A DNA stretch of 54,110 nucleotides, from contig CAZVSU010000005.1 in the NCBI GenBank assembly GCA_964629645.1, forward strand, positions 1 through 54,110, written 5' to 3'. Below are positions 17,578 through 26,788 of the stretch, piece by piece. Within the stretch, counting starts at the first letter, position 1; each line of letters starts with the position of its first letter. Made by a program: the position numbers and the translations under genes. The notes beneath the pieces were generated by a model. That model had not been told where the DNA came from, searched no databases, and saw nothing but the letters and a program-made list of their open reading frames with translations. Origin of the DNA: JAAKFL01 sp964629645 (GTDB lineage Bacteria; Chlamydiota; Chlamydiia; Chlamydiales; SLFE01).

Positions 17578-18951
17578 ATGGGACACTCTAAAAAAGATTT
17601 GCACTCATTTTTCATCCGCACTTACGGCTGTCAAATGAACGAACTCGACACCGAAATCATGGTGGGAATCCTCCAGGAAAGGGGGCTGAAGAGAACCGAT
17701 AATGAGAAAGAAGCTGATCTACTCATCTTTAATACATGCAGTGTCAGAGACTTAGCCGAAAGAAAAGTCATGGGCAAAGTAGGCAAGATCGGCCGCTCGA
17801 AGCAAAGGGAAGCGATTATTGGGATCACCGGCTGCATGGCCAACGCCAAGAAAGGAGGGCTTTTTCGCAAACTCCCCCATGTTGATTTTGTCCTTGGAAC
17901 CAATAATATCCACGAGCTCGACCACGTTCTTGACGACGTCTTAGCGACGGGGAATCAAAATTTTCGCACGGACCAGCAGTTTACGACCGAACTTAATTAT
18001 ATGGGTGCGGTTAGGCAAGACAAGGTAAAAGCCTTCGTTTCGATTATTCGAGGGTGTGATAAGTACTGCACCTATTGCGTCGTTCCCTACACGCGAGGGC
18101 CGGAAGTGTCTCGGGAATGTTCTGAAATCGTTCAGGAATGTCAAATGCTGGCAGACCAAGGCTTTAAAGAAGTCACCCTTCTCGGTCAAAATGTCAACAG
18201 CTTTGGAAAAGACAAGCCCGAGATGAACAAACGGTTTCACGACCTCCTTTTCGACATCGATCAGATCGACGGAATCGAGCGGGTCCGCTTCATGACAAGC
18301 CACCCGGTGGACATCACCCGCGAACTCATGGAAGCTGTCCGCGATCTCGATTCCCTTTGTGAGTTTGTCCACTTTCCGATACAAGCCGGATCGAGCCGTA
18401 TTCTGCGAAAAATGCACCGTATTTATACGAAAGAGGAATACCTGGAAAAGGTTGCACTTTTTCGAGAAATCGTTCCCGATGTCGCCCTTGGCACAGACAT
18501 CATTGTCGGTTTCCCCACCGAAACCGATGACGAATTCGAAATGACCTACAAGGTTCTTGAGGAACTCGAATATGACGTTGCCTTTTTATTCGCCTACAGC
18601 CCTCGTCAGGGAACCCCAGCTATGCGATGGATCGACGATGTTCCGGAAGAGGTCAAGCAAGAGCGTTTGCAGCGGTTGATGGAACTGCAAAACGGCATCA
18701 ATTTGAAAAAAAGAGAGGCCATGATCGGCAAAACTGTCGAAGTGCTTGTTGAAGAGGTGGGGCGAAAAGATACTGCGACTGTAAAAGGGCGCACGAGATG
18801 TTGGAAAAACGTCGTTTTTCCTGGGTCAGAGGCGGACGTTGGACAGCTTGTCAATGTGGCTGTCCATGGATTCCAAAACCAAACGCTATTGGCTAATCGT
18901 CTTGAATCACGTTCCCTTGAGGTCCAAACTGGGGTTCTTCAAGAGCCTTAA
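17578..18951 (+). CDS. miaB: tRNA-2-methylthio-N6-dimethylallyladenosine synthase (MiaB)
   Basis: Radical-SAM methylthiotransferase acting on i6A37 made by MiaA. The N-terminal UPF0004 domain has the three cluster cysteines (RTYGCQMNE, FNTCSVRD, ITGCMAN). The radical-SAM triad is in GCDKYCTYCVVP, and a TRAM-type RNA-binding domain ends the protein. The frame opens at 17470, but the ATG at 17578 (MGHSKKDLH, 457 aa) is preferred. It is preceded by AGGGGC and the extra upstream residues match nothing in the family. It is divergent from rplM. Confidence 0.95.
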   Translation: MGHSKKDLHSFFIRTYGCQMNELDTEIMVGILQERGLKRTDNEKEADLLIFNTCSVRDLAERKVMGKVGKIGRSKQREAIIGITGCMANAKKGGLFRKLPHVDFVLGTNNIHELDHVLDDVLATGNQNFRTDQQFTTELNYMGAVRQDKVKAFVSIIRGCDKYCTYCVVPYTRGPEVSRECSEIVQECQMLADQGFKEVTLLGQNVNSFGKDKPEMNKRFHDLLFDIDQIDGIERVRFMTSHPVDITRELMEAVRDLDSLCEFVHFPIQAGSSRILRKMHRIYTKEEYLEKVALFREIVPDVALGTDIIVGFPTETDDEFEMTYKVLEELEYDVAFLFAYSPRQGTPAMRWIDDVPEEVKQERLQRLMELQNGINLKKREAMIGKTVEVLVEEVGRKDTATVKGRTRCWKNVVFPGSEADVGQLVNVAVHGFQNQTLLANRLESRSLEVQTGVLQEP

Positions 18952-18962
18952 TGTCAACGGGA

Positions 18963-18996
18963 GGCTCTTCTTGGCTGCATCAAGCCATGGAGAGCC
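18963..18996. terminator. Stem-loop between convergent miaB and TM2 gene
   Basis: Outer stem GGCTCT/AGAGCC and inner stem TGGCT/AGCCA are separated by 3-nt internal loops and close on a 6-nt loop. It lies just after the miaB stop and before the convergent TM2 gene, a position suited to a two-way terminator. There is no T-run on either side, so this is a weak call. Confidence 0.35.
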
Positions 18997-19023
18997 CCAA
19001 GACTAAGGAGCATCAAATCCCTT

Positions 19024-19233
19024 TCATAGTCCTTCCCACTCCACGTTTTTAAACTGATAGCGGGATGCAATCAAAACGATGTCAACCAACCACCAAATGC
19101 CTAAGCCCCCTATAGTAAGAAGCTTGAGAACTCCTGCGCCCACTTGTCCCATCATAAAACGGTCGACGCCGAATTTCCCAAAAAGAACAGAGAGCACGAG
19201 TGTGACCACCCAATTTAAACGTCTTGTTTCCAC
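19024..19233 (-). CDS. TM2-domain membrane protein
   Basis: A 69-aa protein made of two hydrophobic helices joined by a short turn, with the TM2 pattern: FGKFGVDRFMMGQVGAGVLKLLTIGGLGIWWLVDIVLI. TM2 proteins are small inner-membrane proteins of unknown biochemical role. The start is a GTG at 19233 with AAGGAG 7 nt upstream. A near-consensus promoter lies 42-70 nt upstream, so the gene is probably well expressed on its own. It converges on miaB and is divergent from the antiporter gene. Confidence 0.85.
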   Translation of the reverse strand: METRRLNWVVTLVLSVLFGKFGVDRFMMGQVGAGVLKLLTIGGLGIWWLVDIVLIASRYQFKNVEWEGL

Positions 19234-19274
19234 GGCAAACTCCTTACAATTAAAATATTATGTTTAACTGTACA

Positions 19275-19303
19275 ATTATAATCCGCTATCTGTTTCTATG
19301 CAA
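19275..19303 (-). promoter_or_regulatory. Strong promoter of the TM2 gene
   Basis: Minus-strand TTGCAT, 17-nt spacer, perfect TATAAT. The -10 lies in ATTATAAT, which reads as TATAAT on the plus strand too (19277-19282), so the divergent antiporter gene could share it. The -35 box ends 2 bp before the antiporter ATG. Confidence 0.65.
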
Positions 19304-19305
19304 TT

Positions 19306-20892
19306 ATGAATAACCTTTTACCATTTTTACCTCCTTTAGTTGTTTTTATTTTTGGGTTATTCACGCATCGAATTATTTTATCGTTGTTCCTCGGCCTCCT
19401 CACAGCGGCCTTCATTGCAACAGGCGGCTCTCTCACCGATTCTGCGTTACTCATCTGTCAGTCGTTTCTCAATAATTGCGAAATGAGTCAATGGACGTCG
19501 TGGAATTCGTTTCTTTTTACGAATAAACTGTTTGTTGTGGGCTTTATCTTTTGCGCCGGCATCTTGTTCCATATGATGCAGCAATCGCATGGCGTCGAGG
19601 CGATCGCCCAGTTGTCACAGAGAAAAATCAAAAGCGCCAAAAGCGCTGAGACCGCATCTCTTCTAATTTCCCATAGCTTATTTATCGACGGCTGCTTAAG
19701 CAGTATCACAACGAGCTCGATCATCCGTCCTATAGCCGATCGGTTAAACGTCCCCCGGGTGAAAACGGCCTTGCTTGCAGATTCAATGTCCGGACCGCTC
19801 GTTGTGATCTGCCCGATATCATGCTTTGCGGCACTTCTCATTGCCCTTATGCACAACAACGGCGTCCAGCCTGTCATAAAAGAAGGCACTCTGCTGCAAG
19901 CCAATCCAAATGTTGTCTACTGGCTCGCTCTTCCTTTTTCCCTCTATTCGCTCACTATAGTGGCGACTTTTTGGACGGTTGTCAGGGCTCGGCTTTCACT
20001 TGGAGAGATGCGCGCTCATGAGGAAAGCGGCAACACTGATTTTGAACAGAATCCCAAAGTTTTGCCAAGCCGCAAGGTCTGGAACTTTTTCGTCCCTACT
20101 ATCCTTTTGCCTCTCACGGTCTTTTTTTTCATTGTTCTTACAGACCCTGGAGGGCATAATTTTATAGAGATGTTAACGGAGGCGCCGATTTCTTTTGTTC
20201 TTTTTGCCGCAAGCTTAACAACAATGATTGTATCCATGGGGTTTTATTATGCTCAAGGCGATTTTACCTTGCTTGAGATCAAGCGCCTTTCACTTCAGAG
20301 CATAAAGGCAGGGCTCCCAAGTGTTGCGATCATAGTCTTGGCATGGACTCTTGCCGACATTTTGCGGTCGGAACTGAATCTCGGAGAAGAAATTTCACAG
20401 CTGCTTTCACAGTCTATACCGCTTTGGCTGCTTCCTTTAGTCTTTTTCTGGGTGACAGGAATTGTTTCAGGCTCGCTTGGAAGTTCTTGGGGAACCATCG
20501 CGATTTTTATCCCCTTAGTCGCTCCGATTGTCATTCATACCCAGGGCCTTGAACCCCCGGTACCCCTTGAACAAGTCCCCTTGCTTCTTCCATGCTTTGG
20601 AGCTGCAGTCTCGGGAGCTGCTTTTGGCGATCATGTTTCTTTGCTTTCTGACTCCACTGTCCTTTCTTCAGCTGGGGCGCTTTGCCATCCCATCGAACAC
20701 GTCAAAACACAGATTCCTTACGCACTCCCTGTTTTTATCGGAAGTTCTGTTGGATTTTTGGCGGCAGGCTTTTTCGGCGCGGGGACCTACGGGCTCACAG
20801 TTTTTTTTCCGGTGATCATTAGCGTCGTGATAAGCCTTCTTCTTGCTTTCGCTCTCCACATTCGGGGTAAAAAGCGGGCCACCAACATATAG
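19306..20892 (+). CDS. Na+/H+ antiporter, NhaC family
   Basis: Polytopic inner-membrane transporter (528 aa, roughly a dozen hydrophobic segments). The NhaC-family signatures are clear: DSMSGPLVVICPISCFAAL, SGSLGSSWGTIAIFIPLVAP, and near the C-terminus AAFGDHVSLLSDSTVLSSAG followed by HPIEHVKTQIPYAL. It probably exchanges Na+ for H+, although relatives carry organic solutes (for example malate/lactate), so the substrate is not certain. The ATG has no recognisable ribosome site and lies only about 25 nt after a plus-strand TATAAT, so the leader would be very short. valS follows 56 bp later. Confidence 0.88.
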   Translation: MNNLLPFLPPLVVFIFGLFTHRIILSLFLGLLTAAFIATGGSLTDSALLICQSFLNNCEMSQWTSWNSFLFTNKLFVVGFIFCAGILFHMMQQSHGVEAIAQLSQRKIKSAKSAETASLLISHSLFIDGCLSSITTSSIIRPIADRLNVPRVKTALLADSMSGPLVVICPISCFAALLIALMHNNGVQPVIKEGTLLQANPNVVYWLALPFSLYSLTIVATFWTVVRARLSLGEMRAHEESGNTDFEQNPKVLPSRKVWNFFVPTILLPLTVFFFIVLTDPGGHNFIEMLTEAPISFVLFAASLTTMIVSMGFYYAQGDFTLLEIKRLSLQSIKAGLPSVAIIVLAWTLADILRSELNLGEEISQLLSQSIPLWLLPLVFFWVTGIVSGSLGSSWGTIAIFIPLVAPIVIHTQGLEPPVPLEQVPLLLPCFGAAVSGAAFGDHVSLLSDSTVLSSAGALCHPIEHVKTQIPYALPVFIGSSVGFLAAGFFGAGTYGLTVFFPVIISVVISLLLAFALHIRGKKRATNI

Positions 20893-20901
20893 TGGTCGAA
20901 A

Positions 20902-20916
20902 AACGCCGGGCGCGTT
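20902..20916 (+). terminator. Short GC hairpin between antiporter gene and valS
   Basis: AACGC/GCGTT stem with a 5-nt loop, followed by ATACTTTTG. It could weakly end the antiporter transcript, but the stem is short and the T-run interrupted. Confidence 0.25.
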
Positions 20917-20948
20917 ATACTTTTGCTTGATCTCAACTTGTAGCGGTT

Positions 20949-23768
20949 ATGACTGGCGATATATCAAAAAATTACGACGCATCTAAAATCGACGAAAAAT
21001 GGAGGGTGTTTTGGGAATCCAATCAGCTCTTTAAAGCGGATCCCGGTTCGACAAAACCCCCCTACTCAATTGTCATTCCCCCACCGAATGTGACCGGCGC
21101 CCTGCACATGGGCCATGCGCTTGTGAACACTCTTCAGGACATTCTGATCCGATGGAAGCGGATGTCGGGGTATGAAACGCTTTGGGTTCCGGGAACTGAT
21201 CACGCGGGAATTTCGACTCAAACAGTTGTGGAAAGGCACCTCATAAAAACTGAGGGCAAGCGCCGCATTGACTACGACAGAGAAGAGTTTCTCAAAATTG
21301 TGTATGAGTGGAAAGATGCCTACGAAGAGCGGATCGTTGACCAGCTTAAAACCCTTGGCTGCTCTTGCGACTGGTCCCGCAAACGCTTCACGATGGACGA
21401 AGGGAACAATCGCTCGGTGAAAACGGCGTTTAAAAAACTTTTTGACTCCGGCCTGATTTACCGAGGCGACTACCTCGTCAACTGGGATCCGGTCACGGAA
21501 ACGGCTCTTGCCGATGACGAAGTGGAGTATGAAGAGAGGCAATCGTCCCTTTGGTATATCCGTTATCCTATAAAAGGAGAAAATCAGCACTTGACCATTG
21601 CGACCACAAGGCCTGAAACCGTGCTTGGCGATACGGCAGTGGCCGTTCATCCTGACGACGAAAGGTTCGAGCATTTGATCGGGAAAACAATCGTCCTTCC
21701 CCTGACAAAGCGGGAAATCCCGATTATTTCCGATCACAGAGTCGACCCTGAATTTGGAACAGGAGTGGTCAAAATAACGCCCGCCCACGACCCGAATGAC
21801 TATCAGATCGGACTCGATCACAACCTTCCCTTTATCAACATCATGACGTCAAATGGCTGCATCAATGAAAATGGGGGTATTTTCGAAGGCCTTTCTATGC
21901 AGGAGGCGAGAAAAGCTGTGGTGGACCGGCTGAAAACTGAGGGTGCCCTCGAAAAAATCGAGCCGCACTTAAACCGCGTGGGCCTGTCGTATCGTTCAAA
22001 GGCCGTCATCGAGCCCTATATGTCAAAGCAGTGGTTTGTCCGCATGAGCGACTTTGCTCATCAACTCAATGCAGCTGTGAACGAAGGAAAAGTCAAAATC
22101 ATTCCAAAAAACTGGGAAAGCACCTACTTTCACTGGACCAAAAACTTAAGGGATTGGTGCATCAGCCGTCAGCTTTGGTGGGGACACAGGATCCCGATCT
22201 GGTACAGAAAAGATGACCCGGAGGTGATGATTTGCTTTGATGGCGAGGGGCATCCGCCGGAAGTAGACAAAGAGCCTGATGCATGGATACAGGATGAAGA
22301 CGTACTGGACACCTGGTTTTCTTCAGCGCTTTGGCCATTTGCAACACTCGGCTGGCCGACAGAGACTCCCGAACTCAAAAGGTTCTACCCGACGTCCGTT
22401 TTGGTCACAGGTCACGATATTCTTTTCTTCTGGGTGGCTCGTATGATTTTTATGGGCGGCTATCTGATGGACGCCGTTCCTTTCCCCGAAACCTTTCTCC
22501 ACGGCCTCATTTACGGAAAGTCCTACTGGAGACAAAATCCCGACGGCGGCATCTCCTATCTCAACCCGGAAGAAAGACGCGAATACGAGAAGGGAAACCC
22601 GCCTCCTTCCGATGTCCTTTCGAAATGGGAAAAAATGTCGAAGTCAAAAGGCAATATCATCGACCCTATCGAAATCATTGACGAATATGGGACGGATGCG
22701 ATGAGGATGGCATTGACTGCCAGCGCCACCCAGTCGCGGGAAATCGATCTCGACAGGAGGAAATTTGACGAGTTCAAAAACTTCGCAAATAAACTGTGGA
22801 ACGGCGCAAGATTCGTGTTTATGAATCTGAAAGTAGCGCCCGATGTGTTTTCCGAGGGCATAAACGAAGATCTTCTTCAATTGGAAGACCGCTGGATCCT
22901 TTCTAGGCTGAACCACATCATTGAAAAAGTCACAAAACACTTAAGCGCCTACCAATTTGACCAATCTGCTCTGGAAGCCTACGATTTTTTCTGGAAGGAG
23001 TTTTGCGCCTATTACGTTGAAATTTCAAAGCCTATCCTTTTTGGCAAGGCGGGCACAGACGATGAGAAAATCAATAAACAAAAAATTCTGGCCATCGTCC
23101 TTTGCAGTGCCGTTCGCCTCCTTCACCCCATGGCGCCGTTCATCACTGAAGAGTTATTTTCGATTTTAAAAGAAAAGCTGCCCCATCCACCCGCAGCAGC
23201 ATCGGCTGATCCCTATACCCAAGAGACAGTCCACGCACTTTGTCAAACTGCCTGCGCGACAGCCCCTTTCCCCCAAGTGCTTCGTCAAAGCGACATCAAT
23301 GCAGATGTGGAGCGTGCCTTTGACCATATCCAAAGTGTTGTGTACACAATTCGCAACATTCGCGGAGAAATGAAGCTGACGCCCGGCGTTGAAGTCGACA
23401 TCTTTTTCGTCGGGGATCAACTCGATCTTATCAAAGAAAATGAAAGCATGATCCGTTCATTGGTCAGAATAAATTCCATCAACTACCTTTCCGAGGAGCC
23501 GGAGCTCTCCTTCTCGGCAACAGGTGTGATTGGAGGAACGAAGATTGTGATCCCTCTTCCTGAAGAGCTTCTCAGTCAAGAAAAAAAACGACTTGAAAAG
23601 GAAGGGGAAAAACTGACAATGCAAATAGAAAAGCTTCGCATTCAACTCGGCAACGACCAATTCATTGAGCGGGCCCCGGAAGAGCTTGTGATCAAACAGA
23701 GGCGCCATCTTCAAGAATGCGAATTGGAACTGAAAGAAATCCAAAACAAGATGTCTCGCATGACTTAA
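20949..23768 (+). CDS. valS: Valyl-tRNA synthetase
   Basis: Class Ia synthetase that charges tRNA-Val and edits threonine. The HIGH-type motif is PPNVTGALHMGHAL (near residue 40-54), the catalytic-domain GTDHAG follows, the editing domain contains ATTRPETVLGDTAVAV and the KMSKS motif is EKMSKSKGN (near 562). The C-terminal coiled-coil arm (LEKEGEKLTMQIEKLRIQL) is characteristic of ValRS. Length 939 aa is normal. It stands 56 bp after the antiporter gene and converges on the CBS gene 8 bp beyond its stop. Confidence 0.98.
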   Translation: MTGDISKNYDASKIDEKWRVFWESNQLFKADPGSTKPPYSIVIPPPNVTGALHMGHALVNTLQDILIRWKRMSGYETLWVPGTDHAGISTQTVVERHLIKTEGKRRIDYDREEFLKIVYEWKDAYEERIVDQLKTLGCSCDWSRKRFTMDEGNNRSVKTAFKKLFDSGLIYRGDYLVNWDPVTETALADDEVEYEERQSSLWYIRYPIKGENQHLTIATTRPETVLGDTAVAVHPDDERFEHLIGKTIVLPLTKREIPIISDHRVDPEFGTGVVKITPAHDPNDYQIGLDHNLPFINIMTSNGCINENGGIFEGLSMQEARKAVVDRLKTEGALEKIEPHLNRVGLSYRSKAVIEPYMSKQWFVRMSDFAHQLNAAVNEGKVKIIPKNWESTYFHWTKNLRDWCISRQLWWGHRIPIWYRKDDPEVMICFDGEGHPPEVDKEPDAWIQDEDVLDTWFSSALWPFATLGWPTETPELKRFYPTSVLVTGHDILFFWVARMIFMGGYLMDAVPFPETFLHGLIYGKSYWRQNPDGGISYLNPEERREYEKGNPPPSDVLSKWEKMSKSKGNIIDPIEIIDEYGTDAMRMALTASATQSREIDLDRRKFDEFKNFANKLWNGARFVFMNLKVAPDVFSEGINEDLLQLEDRWILSRLNHIIEKVTKHLSAYQFDQSALEAYDFFWKEFCAYYVEISKPILFGKAGTDDEKINKQKILAIVLCSAVRLLHPMAPFITEELFSILKEKLPHPPAAASADPYTQETVHALCQTACATAPFPQVLRQSDINADVERAFDHIQSVVYTIRNIRGEMKLTPGVEVDIFFVGDQLDLIKENESMIRSLVRINSINYLSEEPELSFSATGVIGGTKIVIPLPEELLSQEKKRLEKEGEKLTMQIEKLRIQLGNDQFIERAPEELVIKQRRHLQECELELKEIQNKMSRMT

Positions 23769-23776
23769 GTCAGGGC

Positions 23777-24508
23777 TTATCCCTTAAAAAAGGAGGAGCT
23801 TTCGTAGATGTACTCCAAAATGTCATTTTTTGCGACGAACCCCTTCAACTTGTCATGTGAATCGACAACGGGTAAAATGCCAACGCCTTCACTGATGAAA
23901 GCTTCGATTAACGACTTAATCGGTGTTTCAAATGCGCAGCAGAGAACAGGAGTGACCATCAACTCTTTGACTTCGGTCTCTTCCAATTGATCTAACGACA
24001 TGTTTCCTTCGGCAAGTTTGCGAAATATCTGATTTTTGCTGATCAGACCGCAAATTGTCTTGCGCCCCGATATGACAGGAAAATGATCAAAAGGGCGCTC
24101 TTTCAGTATTTCAGTGACTTTGGAGATTGTCGTTGTTTCATCAACTATGTGATAGTCAGTCTTCATCAAATCACCCGCAATACCAGTCAATTCCCCCGGA
24201 CCATAGAAGTCTTGGCGACCTGTGATCTCTTTTTCCACGTCACTCGGCTTCCTTGCAGGCTTGAGGCTTTCTGATTGAGGCTCCGGCGTGTCGACTGTTT
24301 CGTCGCCAGGCTCGGGAGCCTTTACCCTTGCCTGGGTTTCGGGAGGGGGCCTTTTCGTAGTGACGGGCTGAACGTCTCGTGTGACTCTATGATCCCTTAC
24401 AGGCTGGATCGGCTCTGCCTTAGATGATGTATGGATCGATCTCCAATCCTTACCCTTGTACGGATTGCGGTATCCCTTTGGATCAAAAACTCTTAGCCAA
24501 ACGCCCAT
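23777..24508 (-). CDS. CBS-domain protein with proline-rich N-terminus
   Basis: Two CBS modules (about residues 112-165 and 178-238) form a Bateman pair, which typically binds adenine nucleotides and controls a partner. The segments DHFPVISGRKTICGLISKNQI and GILPVVDSHDKLKGFVAKNDIL are the clearest. The first 105 residues are basic, then Pro/Glu-rich and probably unstructured. There is no catalytic domain. The ATG has GAGGG 4 nt upstream. The partner cannot be read from the sequence. Confidence 0.8.
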   Translation of the reverse strand: MGVWLRVFDPKGYRNPYKGKDWRSIHTSSKAEPIQPVRDHRVTRDVQPVTTKRPPPETQARVKAPEPGDETVDTPEPQSESLKPARKPSDVEKEITGRQDFYGPGELTGIAGDLMKTDYHIVDETTTISKVTEILKERPFDHFPVISGRKTICGLISKNQIFRKLAEGNMSLDQLEETEVKELMVTPVLCCAFETPIKSLIEAFISEGVGILPVVDSHDKLKGFVAKNDILEYIYESSSFFKG

Positions 24509-24522
24509 GTGCCCTCAAATTA

Positions 24523-24551
24523 TGTTTACCACAACAGTCAGAAGATTGCAA
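24523..24551 (-). promoter_or_regulatory. Possible promoter of the CBS-domain gene
   Basis: Minus-strand TTGCAA, 17-nt spacer, TAAACA, ending 14 nt before the ATG. It is the best match in the 73-bp gap between the two divergent genes, but the -10 is imperfect and the leader would be very short. Confidence 0.35.
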
Positions 24552-24581
24552 TTGTATCCAATTTATGATAAAGTATTTGCT

Positions 24582-25679
24582 ATGTCAAACTCTGCAGTTT
24601 TTATCGCGGCAACAGGCCAAAACGTGGGAAAAACGACCACCTGTCTGGGCCTTATTTCAGGTTTAAAAAAGCGCTACTCGAAAGTAGGCTTTATTAAACC
24701 CGTTGGGCAGCAACATATTACAATAGACAATCATCTCAAAGTGGACAAAGACGTCGTGCTCTTTCACGAGGTCTATACACTCGACTCGAAGTACGAAGAC
24801 ATGAGTCCTGTGATTGTGCCCCCCGGCTTAACGAAAGACTATCTCGACGGAAAACGCCCCTCCCCTTCGTTTGGTGAAAAAATCGCTGCTGCCTACGACA
24901 ACGTCTCGTCGCGCCATGACTATACGATCGTGGAAGGGACCGGACATGTCGGAGTCGGATCGATCATTGATCAAAGTAATGCCGTTGTGGCAAAACATCT
25001 TGGACTCGACGTTGTGATCATTTCCACCGGCGGCTTGGGCTCGGCCTTCGACGAACTCGCCCTCAACGTCGAAATGTGCCTCTCTCAAGGCGTCACGATA
25101 AAGGGTGTGATTTTGAACAGGGTGCTCAACGAAAAACGCCAGATGATCTTGGATTATTTTCCAAAGGCTCTCGCGAGATGGAAACTTCCGCTTATTGGCT
25201 GTATTCCTTATAACGAATTTTTGAGCATGCCGACAATGCGCGACTTTGCCCTTCTGTTCAAAACGGATTTTCTTTCGGGAGAAAAATACGACCTCAGGCG
25301 CTTTAGTGAAAAAAGGCTTGTCGCCTGCTCTCTAGAGGCGTACCTACCGGATATCATCCCCAACGAGCTGATCATCACACCTGCAAGTCGCAAAGACATC
25401 ATTGAGGCCACTTTAAACCTGCATACCTCTGAAAACTTACAAGGCGGCATGATTCTGACCGGAAGGCATGCTCCCACTCAAGACGTTCTCGAAATCATCA
25501 AACGCTTTGAGGTGCCGATTATTTACGCCCCCATGTGCACCTATGAGGCGATGAAAATGATCACCTCTTATACAGCGAAAATTCGCGTGGAGGACCAATC
25601 CAAAATCAACAAAGCGATCGATCTTGTCGAATCGCACGTCGATTTCGATCTCCTCTGCCAAACAAAAATACGAGTATGA
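24582..25679 (+). CDS. BioD-like P-loop / DRTGG-domain protein
   Basis: 365-aa protein with an N-terminal dethiobiotin-synthetase-like NTPase domain (P-loop AATGQNVGKTT at 8-18, EGTGHVG and IISTGGLGSAFDEL further on). The C-terminal DRTGG domain contains GGMILTGRHAPTQDVL and APMCTYEAMKMI. This is the N-terminal two-thirds of long phosphotransacetylases without the acetyl-transfer domain. Stand-alone versions are annotated as phosphotransacetylase-family or cobyrinate-synthase-like, with unknown function. A frame opens at a TTG (24456), but that would overlap the divergent CBS gene; the ATG at 24582 matches the family start. Its stop overlaps mnmA by 4 bp. Confidence 0.82.
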   Translation: MSNSAVFIAATGQNVGKTTTCLGLISGLKKRYSKVGFIKPVGQQHITIDNHLKVDKDVVLFHEVYTLDSKYEDMSPVIVPPGLTKDYLDGKRPSPSFGEKIAAAYDNVSSRHDYTIVEGTGHVGVGSIIDQSNAVVAKHLGLDVVIISTGGLGSAFDELALNVEMCLSQGVTIKGVILNRVLNEKRQMILDYFPKALARWKLPLIGCIPYNEFLSMPTMRDFALLFKTDFLSGEKYDLRRFSEKRLVACSLEAYLPDIIPNELIITPASRKDIIEATLNLHTSENLQGGMILTGRHAPTQDVLEIIKRFEVPIIYAPMCTYEAMKMITSYTAKIRVEDQSKINKAIDLVESHVDFDLLCQTKIRV

Positions 25680-26788
25680 ACAAGACCAAAGAAAAAGTTG
25701 TGATCGCCATGTCCGGCGGTGTTGATTCTTCTGTTTGCGCCTCACTGATGGTCAACCAAGGATATGACTGTGTGGGTATGACAATGCGCCTTTGGAAAGG
25801 CAAAGAGGCAGAATCTGCATCCTGCTCATCTCAAAGTTGTTGCGGCGATGAGTCTGTCGAGGATGCCCGCTTAGTCGCTGAAGAACTTGGCATCCCCTAT
25901 TACGCAATCAACTTTAAAGAAGAATTCTGGGAAAAAGTCGTCACACGATTCGCAGATGAATACTTTGCGGGCAGAACACCCTCTCCGTGCATCCTTTGCA
26001 ACGAAAAACTCAAATTTGATACTCTTTATAAGAAAGCAATGGACATCGGAGCGACAAAAGTCTGCACTGGCCACTATGCAAGAATTCGTTATGACGAAGA
26101 GAGAGGGCGCTGGCTGCTGCTAAGGGGTCAAGATCCCAAAAAAGACCAAACTTACTTTTTATTCAGCATGACCCAAGAACAGCTTTCGAAAACCTTATTT
26201 CCAGTCGGTGAGTTCAATAAAGAAAAGATCCGTGAAATGGCGGGAGCTGACAATCTGGTCACGGCCTCTAAACCGGAGAGTCAAGACATCTGTTTCATCC
26301 CCGATGGAGACTACGCGAAATTTCTTGAAAGACACTTTCCCGAAAAAGCAAAAAGTTCCGGGGGAGCCATCAAGCATGTCAACGGCACAGAACTCGGTAG
26401 GCACAAAGGGATACACAGCGTCACAATCGGCCAAAGGCGTGGTCTTGGGGTCGCGTTTGGCCAGCCCCTCTATGTGACGGGCATCGACGCCAAGACAAAC
26501 GAGGTGACGGTAGGGACGCACGAAGATGCCTTAAAGCGGGAGTTTACCATCGACAGAGTCAATTGGATATTGGAAGAAGGCGTTCCGGGAAAAACGTATT
26601 CAGCAACCATCAAAATTCGTTCGCGAAGTCCTGAAAAGCCGGGGACCATCACCGCTTTAGACGGCGGAAAGGCGATCGTCACTTTCGATCAGCCTCAGCA
26701 CGCGATCACACCGGGACAGGCGTGTGTGTTTTACGTCGGCGACACTGTTTTGGGCGGAGGATGGATTGAAACGGTTTCTGATCGTTAA
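25676..26788 (+). CDS. mnmA: tRNA-specific 2-thiouridylase (MnmA)
   Basis: ATP-dependent enzyme that places sulfur on U34 of tRNA-Lys, -Glu and -Gln. PP-loop AMSGGVDSSV (11-20), the catalytic cysteine C108 in PSPCILCNEKLKF, and the second cysteine in KPESQDICFIPDG (near 204) are intact. Length 370 aa is normal. The ATG overlaps the preceding stop (ATGA), suggesting coupling. Confidence 0.97.
   Translation: MNKTKEKVVIAMSGGVDSSVCASLMVNQGYDCVGMTMRLWKGKEAESASCSSQSCCGDESVEDARLVAEELGIPYYAINFKEEFWEKVVTRFADEYFAGRTPSPCILCNEKLKFDTLYKKAMDIGATKVCTGHYARIRYDEERGRWLLLRGQDPKKDQTYFLFSMTQEQLSKTLFPVGEFNKEKIREMAGADNLVTASKPESQDICFIPDGDYAKFLERHFPEKAKSSGGAIKHVNGTELGRHKGIHSVTIGQRRGLGVAFGQPLYVTGIDAKTNEVTVGTHEDALKREFTIDRVNWILEEGVPGKTYSATIKIRSRSPEKPGTITALDGGKAIVTFDQPQHAITPGQACVFYVGDTVLGGGWIETVSDR

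Noticed and set aside
24456..24581. TTG start of the BioD-like gene at 24456
   Set aside because: It would overlap the divergent CBS gene by 53 bp and adds 42 residues unlike the family; the ATG at 24582 begins right at the P-loop strand.
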